Shown piece after piece: positions 8,341 through 18,379 of a stretch of 20,228 bases of DNA. The stretch covers positions 97,253-117,480 of the forward strand of contig VCMS01000378.1 of the NCBI GenBank assembly GCA_022539475.1, read 5' to 3'. Under the pieces are notes generated by a model. It was not told the DNA's origin. It did no database searches and saw nothing but the letters and a program-made list of their open reading frames with translations. Position 1 is the first letter of the stretch. Each line of letters starts with the position of its first letter. The DNA comes from Gracilaria domingensis (Eukaryota > Rhodophyta > Florideophyceae > Gracilariales > Gracilariaceae). A program made the translations under genes and the position numbers.

Positions 8341-11300
8341 GCTACTCTTCTCAGCTCACGTCCTGGCGCGCCTGCTACCGGCGCTGGTCACAACGCTCTC
8401 TACGCCGTCCGCTGCCGCGTGCGGTGGGTGCCTGCACCAAAGGCGCGCCGCTCCTCCGCGACGCGCTGCGCGCCATCGGCTACACCGCGCTGTTCTACCT
8501 AGCGCTGCGCATCCCGTCGCTGCTGCTGGCCGACCCTACAGCCGCCCCGCGCTTCTCCTCCAGCGCGAGCGCGCTGGCGCCCCCGCCGCCCGTGCCCACC
8601 GCCGCCGAGTAGGCGCTGGTCACGCTGTCGCTTTTCGTGTCGCCGAGCACGCGCGACTCGTCGCCATTTCGCGCCGCCGCGCTTGGCGCGCTCATGCCCG
8701 CCATGCTCGACGCGCGCCCGCTGTGAGAGCCGGCGTGCGCCACCGCCGTACACTGGGCTGAAGACATCTTCTCCTTAGCTGACACGCACGCGCGCCTTAT
8801 CGAAGTCCTCGCCGCCTCCAACGCCAGCCCACGCGTCATGCAACTCGCCGCTGCCGGGATGCGCCGGCGCAAACTCGCGCGCCACGCCGCGCTGGCGCGC
8901 GGGAGCCACCCGCGCCGCTTGCGCCCATTATCGCACTGTACGGAGCGCATTGCGAGCGCCACTAGCCGCGTAGCTGCTCCGTGGCGGCATATCTGCTGTT
9001 TGCGCTGCGCTGCCTAGTGCAGCAGCTCGCGCCGGCACGCCGGTTGCAGCTGCTGCCCGCCGCCAATCTGCACGTGCTGTTGCGCGCCGACGCGGACGCG
9101 TTGCACGCGCTGCGAGCCGCGCTGAGCACCGCGCAGCAGCGGCTGCTGCAGCCGCGCTGGCGGTGGTGCTGCTGGCTTCGAACGCGCCCTCGCTGGGCGA
9201 GCAGGTGGCACGCGCGCTACGGCATGAGCTGCAAGACTTGTTCTCGCTCATTGCCCCCCAGTCTGCCTTGGGAGATGTATTTGTGCGCTTCTCGTCGCCG
9301 TCTGCTGCGACGCGCTCTCCAATATCGTATACTTCCCCCCAAGGGTCAGCAAGATATTGTTGGAAACCTCGTCCGGTCTCTGACCGCCGGCGAGCGGGCT
9401 GCGGTGATCGTCCCGGGCAATCAAGGAGTGTTTCTCGAGTTCAGCGGCGTGGAAGTGGAATCAAACACGGCTGGCGCGCGCTCTGGTACCAACGAGGAGC
9501 TCTGTAGTCCGGCTCAAGACATAGGTCAACCTGGAACAGTCGCAAGCGCGCAGCATTGGCAGTTCCCTCTTGAATAATGATATCGCCGCCGAACAGCTTC
9601 CACTGCACGTGAAGAGTCTTTTGCTGCGCTTGTATGTGTACTGCCATCACCCGATATAGAGCGTTCGCATTGCTATGCGCTCAATTATATCCGCGGTAGT
9701 CAAGGCTTCTGGTCACGGCTCAGTGGCCGAGGCGATCAAGGCGAACTTGCTTGCAGTGACGGACCACTGCATCAAGTCAATCGTTTCCCGGCAATGGCGT
9801 TCGCGAGAAGCGGGGTGCGCTGCGCTTCGCGACGTTCTTGCCTCCCGCACATGGGAGGAGGTGAAGGACTCTTTAAAGGATTTCTGGTACTACACACTGA
9901 GGGCTATGGATGATATGAAGGAAAGTGTGCGAAAGAGTGCTCAAGGCACTGGAAGGGCACTCTCGGAACTTTCGATATATCTACGTAATCCAAACTATTT
10001 GGGTGAAGAGGAATCGGCTCAAGCCGTTGACGTTGTACTGTCTGTGCTTATGACGTCCTTCACACACAGCGCCGAGGAGGTGAGAGCGCTCGTGTCAAAG
10101 ACTCTGTCCGAGATCACACGACATGGAGGAACGGCCTTGCGGTCGTCTGTGCCGGATTTGATCGCGAATCTGTTGGACGTTGCGACAGAGCTCGAGCCGC
10201 AAATCTTAAACTACGCGGAGTATCATGTAGCCTCACCGGAGGAGCTGCAAAACGCTCTGGTCACTGCATCGAGTATGTCCTCGTCCTCTTTGATCGAGTC
10301 GATTGAAAGGCTCATAGGGCAAGTTGACGAGACAATCGCGGCGGAGGTGGTTCCGAATCTGGCACGATTGGCTCGCGTAGGAGTGGGAATTCCTACGCGT
10401 GCAGCGACGGCAAGGTTGATGTCGAGCGTTCTGCAATCCAGAGCAGTGGTCATGGAACCATATGCTGCAAAGCTGCAGTTTTCAGCGGCAAGCGCTGCGG
10501 GCATGGAGCGCAACGCAATGTTTCGAAAGGCATGGTGTAAGGCCGCTGGCAGAGGTTCAAAGTTGTGCCGCGTCGATGAAGTTGCAAAGTATTGCAAACA
10601 AAATTAGCAAGAAGGCCACATCGGAGTATCCTCGGGATCGCGCGCTTGCCTCGTCTCTCGCTGCTGGGTTGTGTCGGATGGCGCCCGATACGACCCAGCA
10701 GCACGCAAGCTCTATACGGCCCTTCGCATACATGGGGCGCCCTGAAACAGACGACGACGGAGGAGATGACAGCAAGAACTGGAAAGACGCCTGGAATAAA
10801 GGTGCGCCAAGTACTCAGGCCGGGCTTCGTTTGTACGCAAAGGCGATTGTTGAAATATGTGAGCAACGGCTATCTACTTCTGCTCAGTACCGCGTGAAAA
10901 GGAACGCCGCAGCCACGCTAGGGGACCTCACGAACGCTTCAAATGACATTGTCGATGTACAGTACATGTCGCGAAGCGCAAAAACGTTGTTAGCGGTGCT
11001 TCCAGGTCATATTTGGAAAGGACAGCATGTTGCAATTGAGGCCATTGGGTCTTTGGCAGATTTCTGTTCAAGCGCATCTTTGTGGGAGTCGTGCGGAGGG
11101 AGCGTAGCTGTTGTGCAGCCTGTGCTGTCCGAATCTGATCGAGGGAAGAAGGATTATCGAATTGCAGCAATTGATGCGGCGAGGAAGGTGCTGGTTAACA
11201 CCCGAGAAACCGTTTGCATGTACGAGAAAGTCAGGGACCACTTGTCAGAGCTCGTGTCTCCAAACTCGTCGGATGTAAACGCTAGCGTACCAAATGTGTC

Positions 11301-11865
11301 ACAGATGGTGTGGGAAACTGGGTCTGATGCAGATGCTGTTGATGCTTGGAACAAAGCGCGAAAGTCGCAAAAGCTATTGTGCAAAGCAGCGATTCAGTGC
11401 CTGCAATCTTCAATCACAGGGGTGGCGGGCGTTGAGAAGCTAGAAGAACACGTACTTAATTTGCTGTGTGTGTTTGAAGAATTGATGCAGAACGATTGGG
11501 ACATTCGACTAACTGTACTTCAAGCCATTGAGAAGTTGTCCGAACGTTTCTCCAAACATGAACTGCAATTTAGAAACTCCCTGGAGCGCACTGAGGCATT
11601 GATTAAACGATTAGTAAACCTCAGCAAAAACGGCATTCACGAACCCAAGTATAAAGTGCTAAGAAATAGTGGGTTAACAATTCTTGATCACTTGGTCAAC
11701 GTTTCCAAGGATTCTACGGCAATGAAGGGTGTGATTGTAGAAGACACGCTAATTGCGATCCAGAGGTCTCGGAACGAAGATTCCGAGCCTTGGGTGCGAT
11801 TCGTTGCAATTAAACTATGCACGGCGTTGGCATTTCGTGATCATAGTTTAGGCTGGGGCTTTTGA
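8340..11865 (+). pseudogene. ECM29: ECM29-type proteasome adaptor/scaffold (HEAT repeats), broken
   Basis: ECM29 is a HEAT-repeat protein of about 1800 aa that binds and tethers 26S proteasomes. About 1150 residues are recognisable, spread over shifting frames: the AIGYTALFYLALRIP helix (compare AIGKLSSRMP), EEALV/TLSLFVSPS with an interrupting stop, ATAVHWAEDIFS, NEELCSPAQDIGQP (compare KELCSLATEMGQP), LLRLYVYCHHP..SVRIAMRSI, ELEPQILNYAEYH, VPNLARLARVGVGIPT, and a C-terminal half with WKDAWNKGAPSTQAGLRLY and HIWKGQHVAIEAIGSLADF. In-frame stops lie at 8610-8612, 8724-8726 and 9657-9659. Frame changes occur near 8420, 8980, 9165, 9340, 9550 and 10545. The first 400 or so residues are absent. 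The longest intact pieces are 9675-10545 and about 10545-11865. The C-terminus appears nearly complete. The 5' kilobase is very GC-rich and the rest is moderate. Confidence 0.85.
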
Positions 11866-12372
11866 GGTTGAAAAGTAGAGCTTAGGCAGTTAGGCAAAGA
11901 GGTTCGGCTAATCTGTGTGTTTACGTATCTACCTGGTGACCGTCCAACGACTATGAATAACTCAATCGCGCGCCACTCACTTGGAAGCGCAGTCCCTTTT
12001 AGCTCATTCTAGGTAATCCAAGTAAGCTTTGAACGCAACTGAAGCTAGTTGTAATCGCCTTTACATGCGTACGGTGTACGCGTCGGTAGTTACTCGTTGG
12101 GGGATGCTGTGCTTGAGACCTTGGGTGAGCACCAGACGCATGTGTTCTATCTGTTCATGCCGAATGAAAGCGCGTTAACTCTGCATCATCACCCGGGGTG
12201 CATGTGTATAAAAGAAGAACAGAAAGCTAATGGTCTGAACTCGGAACCGGCGACCACATTCTGATGACGACGATAGAGTGCATCAGTGACGGCTTTTCAG
12301 GATAATCTTGTTTCCCTCGACGTGCCAATGATGTCGCCCAAAGGCTGGCAGTAAGATTTTTTTCTCGTGGTG
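11866..12372. other. Convergent intergenic region between the ECM29 and lectin remnants
   Basis: No ORF, RNA gene or repeat is recognised. A T-rich run (about 12355-12364) lies just beyond the lectin stop. This would be the shared 3' UTR space of two tail-to-tail genes. Confidence 0.5.
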
Positions 12373-13977
12373 TTAGACCATTCGATGCACTTTCCGCACG
12401 GCCAACGACATCTTATTGACATGGTATACGCCAACTCTCAAAAGCGCTTGAATGATTACGAACATGATAAGGGTACCACTTCCGCCAGGAGACTGCTCGG
12501 TGATGCTCTCGTGATGATCCACCAACTCCCCGTTCAGATCATCATGCGAATCAGAAATGTTATGCGTCTTCTACTTAAGCGCACGCCGCGAGTTATGAAG
12601 GCCTTGCAACTGGCTAGAAAACCTGCCCGAAGCACGCGACAAGTCGCCTGCAGTAGCCTTAAGAGGTTTCAAAACGGCCACCAACTGCCACATGTCGCCC
12701 TTTTGTTTCTCCATCTCGCGAATGAGTTGCGCAATGATTTGGCGCACACCCTCCAGTCGAAGCTTTCTTTCTTGCGCATTCTCGTCGCCGAGGCCCTTGA
12801 AAATGGACGTCATAGAGTTGTACACCTCGTACACCTGCAGGTCTGAAGAGCCTGAGATCGACGAAGTGGCGTCCTCTCTGCGGTGCATGCGCGCGGTAGG
12901 GTTCAGATCGGTGCGATGCGGAGGCGGAGCAGGGGCGGTGCTGTCATTGCTACACCACTGGAGCTACCATTGAAAGCTGGCGGCACGTAGCCGCGCGAAT
13001 TATCGCTCTGCTGCTGTTGTTGATGCTGTTTCCGCTGTTGTTGCTGTCACAGACCACGGTGGTCGGTCCGTAGTTCCGGAAGCAGAACCGGCGCCATACT
13101 GCTGCGAATAGTAGTCGGATCGATAAGTGTGGGCAACCTGAGCGGATTCATGAATTAAGACGGCGTCATGGACCTCATGATTGGCAAAGAAATGGCCGGT
13201 CTCAGCAGGGAGTGCGAGGAAGCCTCCACCAGAGAATGGCAGCTGCACACCCCAAACCTTGAAGCACGTATGCCAGCGTTGTGGGGCGCGTGGGTTCATA
13301 GCGACGCCCACGTGAAGATTGCCACCGAGCAGCTGGACTTACACGCGAATCGGGTGGTTCATCTCAAGCGAGCAGCCCTCGAAAAGCTCGGTATCCGCGC
13401 CATCGGTGTCAGGCTTTCATTGCTTGGTTTCGTCCGACACATAAACGTACATATGGGCCACGAAATGATTTCGCGTTCGAGAGTTGGAAAAGGTGTCGAT
13501 AATGATGCCAAGCCCCACAAATGTATGCGCAATACCCATGGCATAGCCTAACCTCGGGCGGTCCCACAAAAAGAAGAAGTCCATACCATTGGCAGGGTCA
13601 TGCGAATCGCGCACGGTATCCAACTCCACGTCGAAGTAGCCGTTGAAGTTTTGCGTATCGGTGGCAATGTCGTTGTAGAACAGCGCTTAATTTGACTGGC
13701 TCGCCGACATGATGAGGACCACGTCGCGACCGGTGCGGCTGCGCGTGATCATGGTCGTGCCCAGCTGAAACCCGTCGGAGACGGGGTCACCGGCGGCGAT
13801 GGGCCTCGTTCGGGTGCCGAAAGAAGAGGTCCGGGCCTCCCGAGCCCAGGTAGAGAAACTGGAATAGCTGCGGGTTTTGCTGCTGTCACTACAGCAGCGA
13901 CGGCAACGCGAGGGCTCTGGCAGCCAGCAGTAGCAGCACGCAAATCGGCGCGAGACGCGGCGTCGACGACGACTCAC
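12373..13977 (-). pseudogene. ERGIC-53/LMAN1-like L-type lectin cargo receptor, broken
   Basis: ERGIC-53-type proteins are type I membrane lectins that carry mannose-rich glycoproteins from ER to Golgi. One frame holds nearly the whole protein: FNGYFDVELDTVRDSHDP, FFFLWD, then FVGLGIIIDTFSN (the GLGVFIDTY lectin signature), DTDGADTELFEGCSLEM, CFKVWGVQLP and ALPAETGHFFANHEVHD (compare SAETGDLSDNHDV). A Gly/Ser/Gln-rich linker, a charged stalk helix (LEGVRQIIAQLIREMEKQKG), a membrane segment (TLIMFVIIQALLRVGVYHV) and a short basic tail ending at 12373-12375 follow. In-frame stops occur at 13687-13689, 13417-13419, 13339-13341, 13000-13002, 12964-12966 and 12571-12573. In the Gln-rich linker the natural frame changes (between about 12890 and 13060), so two compensating indels are likely. 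A signal-peptide-like run (ICVLLLLAARALAL, about 13900-13940) is in another frame. The tail lacks a clear KKxx/FF export signal. Confidence 0.8.
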
Positions 13978-14385
13978 GGCGGGATGGCGGCGACGGTGAA
14001 CGAGTGGCGCGCGCGAAAGTTCGGGAGGCTGGAAGCGAGGTCCGTGAGCGAACGGAGGGCGTGTTTACGGGCGGTATGGCAGGGTGCCAGTGATGACGGG
14101 CAACGGCAGCGATCCCCACGCGGAAGTGCACGCGGGGGTGGAGCGCTAAGGAGCCTAGCGCAATTGTACTGCACGTACAGCGCGCATAAAATGACTGAAG
14201 CGCGCAACATGCGCACATTGGAAGGCGTCGCGCGCCACGTCACATCGACGACGCACAGCTCTGCGGGGCGAGACAGCCGCGCGCGGAGTGCGCCGCGCAC
14301 GGGAATGCGCGCCCTCGCGCGCGTCAGCGAGGCGCTTCAGCTCGAACAGCATGCGCTACGTTTTGGCTAGCGTTGCGTGCGGTGT
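13978..14385. other. GC-rich upstream region of the lectin remnant
   Basis: The sequence is very GC-rich, with open frames on both strands of low-complexity Arg/Ala/Ser composition, typical of GC-rich non-coding DNA. No motif or homologous segment is recognised. It probably held the 5' UTR, promoter and possibly first codons of the lectin gene. Confidence 0.45.
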
Positions 14386-14773
14386 GTGTTTTAGGAGGTC
14401 TGTGGACGCTACCAGAATGAGGCGAAAACGTGCCCGCGGGTGGATGGGGTCAGTCGTGTTAGGGTAGGTACCCTAACACGACCGGACCCCCCCGCCCGCG
14501 GGCATAAAATCGTACATTTTTCAAAAAATCGGCCAAAACGTGCCCGCGGGCGGGGGGGTCCGGTCGTGTTAGGGTACCTACCCTAACACGACCGACCCCC
14601 CCCGCCCGCAGGCATAAAAAAGCACATTTTTTAGAAAACCGGCCAAAACGTGCCCGCGGACGGGGGGGTCCGGTTGTGTTAGGGTAGCCACCCTAACCCA
14701 ACCGACCCCCCCCCCACGCCCACGCGCACGTTCTGGCCATATTTTGGCACCATGCAGAGACCTCCCAAAACAC
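14386..14773. repeat. Foldback element: three 110-bp palindromic units inside terminal inverted repeats
   Basis: Outer arms GTGTTTTAGGAGGTCT (from 14386) and AGACCTCCCAAAACAC (to 14773) are inverted, and the similarity runs inward for about 55 nt. Inside, AAAACGTGCCCGCGG recurs with a period of exactly 110 (unit starts 14421, 14531, 14641). Each unit is itself a long palindrome with 36-nt arms: 14431-14466/14469-14504; 14541-14576/14579-14614, nearly perfect; 14651-14686 with a more diverged partner. Every centre reads GTTAGGGTA-NN-TACCCTAAC or close to it. Units are joined by A/T-rich linkers with runs such as CATTTTTCAAAAAAT. No target-site duplication and no ORF are seen. It may be a non-autonomous foldback/MITE; a replication or chromatin-structure role is speculative. 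Confidence 0.8.
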
Positions 14774-14811
14774 CTTCCTCCACACTTCCCGCACTCATTA
14801 CGGTGCACCTG

Positions 14812-14880
14812 CCCGCCAACACGTGAACGCTGCTGGCCACGTGGATTGGCGGGAGGTAAAAGAGCTGTATATACAACGCC
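14812..14880 (+). promoter_or_regulatory. Symmetric E2F/G-box module with TATA box
   Basis: CCCGCCAA (14812-14819) and TTGGCGGG (14846-14853) are perfect inverted E2F/DP-type sites. Directly inside them lie two CACGTG G-boxes (14820-14825 and 14838-14843). TGTATATAC at 14867-14874 is a TATA box. The arrangement looks like a cell-cycle-type core promoter firing rightward. No convincing gene follows within 1 kb. Binding is inferred from consensus only. Confidence 0.45.
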
Positions 14881-15899
14881 GGCTATACATCAATGAGAGT
14901 ATATCTCGAGTATTATAAGCTCTTAAAAAGCACAATTCGAGAGCGCAGTGATTACTCGCATAAGTCTAAATCCACTACAACCACCTGTTCACAGACAAAT
15001 TTTTAAACCGTTTTGCAGCGTTTCCAAACCTCCCAAAACACAGTTTGATGCATTACTCACAGTTTTTTTGTTGCAAGCACAATATACATTCATTAGACAA
15101 GACTCAACTAGTTTTCGTATCCAAATGATGCTCATCTAGTAAAAAAAACTCACGACCATGTGTTTGCTACAAGTTGTGTACTTATTGACAAACTACACTA
15201 TTTACACTGCTCAGAGCAGCACGGTGACGAACTACGAAAGCGCCTCAACACTCTCACGCACGAAAGTGGTAATGCGCCGGGATGAGCTGCAGATAAACAG
15301 AGTGATGACAGTAGGTAGCTACTTAAAATACTCGCCACTCTTGTTTTCGGTGAAGATACAAATTCACCGATGATGTAGATGAGGTAATATCGTCTAGCAT
15401 GAGCCCATCGGCTCTGGCTTTTTACGCTAATATCGAAATTTAATTGGTTCGTTCTGACGGGCTGGTAAACAGCAAAGAAGGCCTTCAACGATCATAGAAT
15501 CCCTGAATTATAGTGGTAGTGGATTTCTCTGCGGAACACTAAAAGAAACAAATGGAGTTTTGATCAGCTAACTACTACATGATCCTTACAGGTTTAGAGA
15601 ACGGGGGCTGTAGCAGCTCCTATATGCTAAATTCATTCAGTATAAAAATCTATGGAAGAAAAACGCAACCAGAGTGGTAGTTGAAAGCAAAACATATGGT
15701 AGTTATGAAAACCCTTCAGCCCGGCATGCTTGGGCTTGTAGCACATGACAATAGTTCCAATATTGAACTCCTATCGCTTCGCCTCTCGGTAACAAGGCCC
15801 GTCAGCAACAATACAAGAGAAGATATAAATCGACGTGTCGTGGAGATACCGTAAAATGCTGCCAAAGGTGTTAGTTCTTCTTCTGTTAAGAGCCGTTAT
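14881..15899. other. AT-rich region without a recognised gene
   Basis: Only short ORFs with no family features are present. AACCTCCCAAAACACA near 15027-15042 repeats the terminal motif of the foldback element at 14761-14773, in the same orientation. A small inverted repeat, TCGGTGAA/TTCACCGA, lies near 15346-15370. Similarity to the transposase stops sharply at about 15900, so this stretch replaces the missing 3' half of the right transposon copy. Confidence 0.45.
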
Positions 15900-16355
15900 A
15901 AAACTTCAGAGTTCCACTTCCAGAGCTATGAATTGCTGCCGAATACGTTGTCGAGCAGCATTTGGAGGCTTCAATCTGCCACCGAAGAGACGAAATAGAG
16001 CTTTCATTACATCATGGCCCACTAATGCACCTATAATTATTCCAAGCAACGTCCGAGTACTGAGAGAAAATTTTTCTGATTGGGGCCGTGTCCTGCGCTC
16101 CCCATCAGATTTCAAAGAATTCCATCATGAAAGGAAAAATATGTCAATGTCTTTGTATGCTTTGGCCTCCATCATTCAAAGGAGATCTGCCTTGGTGAAG
16201 GTTCCATTCAGTAACCTGCCTTTCTTCGTCGTGGACAAATCTAAAGGCAAACTTCTGACAGAAAAGTTGCATTGCATGGAAGATAGATTTGCGTTTGTAA
16301 AGTTCTGGATTTGAGTACGTATCGTTCGAAATGAACGTGACGCGGATCATCCGCT

Positions 16356-16400
16356 CTAAGCACTGCAATAGAAACATGATGATTCTATTGCAGTGCTTAG
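16356..16400. repeat. Perfect 18-bp inverted repeat inside the decayed transposase
   Basis: Arms CTAAGCACTGCAATAGAA (16356-16373) and its reverse complement (16383-16400) flank a 9-nt loop. The left copy has a single related segment here (CCCTGTGCACCACAATAGGAA, near 2840-2860), so one arm is an added inverted duplication. Confidence 0.85.
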
Positions 16401-16472
16401 GGTCTCTGACTACAGTCTCTCGATTTCTGGAATATTAATCAGTTTCAATATGCCGAGATGCAAGTTGCGTAA

Positions 16473-16505
16473 CTGTTCGAAGCGAGCTCTCCTTGTTTCG
16501 AACAG
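16473..16505. repeat. Perfect 9-bp inverted repeat at the PLHNLHLG-equivalent site
   Basis: CTGTTCGAA (16473-16481) and TTCGAACAG (16497-16505) flank a 15-nt spacer. The left copy has only CTGTTCTCATTCGAACC at this point (about 2751-2768). The change destroys the conserved FEPLH codons of the transposase. Confidence 0.6.
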
Positions 16506-18049
16506 ACTGCATAGAAATAACCCCTGGATGAATCTTACGGTCAAGGCGATTTTGATGGACGAGAGAATGAGAGATATGGAATTGGAACGCATGAAAATAT
16601 CCGACTTGGATCTCGTCTCCCTTGTACCACGTAAGTTTCTTTCTCCTTCGCCTTTCTTTGCATATTCGAGAATAACTGAGTATGTCTTTCTGACGCTTTT
16701 AGTGTGGTTTTGGGAGAGTCCAGTGAATGACGTAAGAACATTACCGCCTAAAGATGAGGAAGGGGCTTTGCATCTATGACAAGGGCTTTCCGTTTGGCTC
16801 CTATGAAGAGTAGACAGAATGTACTTAGCCTCAGAATATCCGCACAAAAACTTGCTGAGGATGGCAAACTCGACTTAGTTTGTCTTCGCCGATGAACTGA
16901 AAACCTTTCTGCATTAGATGTATAATTTGCTACAGGACTTGACGAAGAGATTCTTGAAGGATGTGCATCCTGGAATCGCGTAGAGACTTGCTAGAAACGA
17001 ATGGCATTGCGTCTGCTTCAGATGCGAAAACCTGTACCTGTGTTGTAGGAAAGTATGCCACTACTGTGAGGTCATCACGGTTGCGCTTACGGAGTAGCTC
17101 GTCGGAGAAGTTGAGAAATATGAGGTGAAGAGTACAGGCGGTAACCGATGTTTGCTTTAGAGTTGTTGAAGACTTATCGGTGTATACATGCAGAATACCT
17201 ACGAAAGATTCACTGTAACTTATTTCTTGAAAGTACCACACTATTCTACTATCCAAAGAGCGCATGACCATTTCCTTAAGTTTCGAGGTGGCGTCTCTTG
17301 CGAGAGAGCCAGACATGGGGTGAGATATTTTCGTGGAGTGGGTCTGAGGTATAGGGTGGAAGAATGTGTTTTCGTTGTTAGCCAACTGGAGCTGTTTCAA
17401 AAGTGTCTGAACGGGGGTCTCTCGTGTAGAGGGTGGCGCTGAACTTACATCCTTCTGGCGAGACAGTTCTTCGATTGAAACCGTCTTTTGAGGCGTATCG
17501 TTCGAAAATGGCGTTCTTCAGTTCTGTACAGCGCTTAGAACTTGTTATGGTCTCGTTGAATCGCTTTTGCGAGAATCGCGGGTCCCGAAGTAGCCCAATT
17601 AGCTCGTCTGCTTCACGATGACCAAGGTTGGAAGCTACTGAAGCCAGACAAACCGTGAGATAATCCATATGCAAATCACCGAGGGCCTCCTCAGAAGGCA
17701 CTGGGCGTGGACTGCTTCCGTGTTCTGGCTCTAATGCCGCTGGACCCGGGGAAGGAGAAACACAATGCGAAGTGTCCGGAATGAGAGGGGCGCACGGAGT
17801 GGGGTCAACGCTGTCCTCGGACACCGGAGGCTCGGGAAGGCGACAAGGGGCAGTGACCGTTTCGGAAGATGCGGGCGCGGGCGCGGAAAGCTTGAGACGC
17901 TTGCTTCTCCGAATGGGCCGCCTATTTTCATCTTCCAGCGCTGCTTTCAGACGAAACGGGCAACGGTTAACATGCTGTTGGAGAGATAGCACTCCTCGGC
18001 GAGTAACGAACGGGCACCCACGCTTCTTATGTGTACAGTAGTAGATCAT

Positions 18050-18200
18050 GGGAAGAAGAAATGAAGGAGAAACGACGACAAAGACGGCAAAAGAAGGTCA
18101 TTGGAGGGGAGAAGGAGGTCAGGCGACAGTCAAGATCGACGTCAAGCTGAGAATGGAGAATATAATTTGAGTTTAAATCACGTGCTTTCGTTCAAAAAGG
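18050..18200 (-). promoter_or_regulatory. Transposase promoter and leader, right copy
   Basis: On the - strand AAATTATATTCTCC (about 18158-18171) is the TATA box. It is preceded by CACGTGATTTAAACTC (about 18172-18187) and followed by TTCTCAGCTTGACGTCGA. Each element keeps the spacing seen in the left copy (1030-1203), which supports a functional promoter at the time of insertion. Confidence 0.5.
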
Positions 18201-18379
18201 AACGTAGGTACACGTCGACCTCAACACAAGGGTGTACTTCTCGTATTATCTACCACTGGTTATAAACCTGAGGTTTCGCAACGTTGTACGCTGTACACCT
18301 GTCCAATCTCGCACAGAAAAATAAATCTCTTCCCTCCACCGCCGCCGCCGCGCCTCCGCCGTCCGACCTATCGTTACCG

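Larger units (their letters stand above)
15900..18049 (-). pseudogene. Decayed Plavaka/CACTA-like transposase, 3'-truncated
   Basis: It starts at the ATG at 18049 (MIYYCTHKK). About 220 residues are intact, with the same zinc-finger cysteines and histidine and roughly 90% identity to the left protein by eye. A frameshift follows near 17390. The frame then runs on 17400-16930 to an in-frame TAG (after LQESLRQVL), and in further frames to CHRCKAPSSS and RNLHLGILKLI. Later pieces are recognisable only at DNA level down to about 15900. Identity to the left copy falls visibly for sequence below about 16750. A 45-nt perfect hairpin interrupts the frame at 16356-16400. It cannot encode a working enzyme. 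It could still supply ends to an active transposase if the opposite terminus existed. Confidence 0.8.

Noticed and set aside
13984..14370. 128-aa + strand ORF in GC-rich DNA
   Set aside because: Arg/Ala/Ser-rich composition with equally long frames on the other strand; no domain or motif.
14386..14773. Genuine telomere tract
   Set aside because: Only one TTAGGG per arm, in inverted pairs, not a tandem array.
14386..14773. CRISPR array
   Set aside because: The 110-bp units are near-identical throughout with no unique spacers, and the context is eukaryotic.
15835..16314. 159-aa + strand ORF
   Set aside because: Antisense shadow of the decayed transposase.
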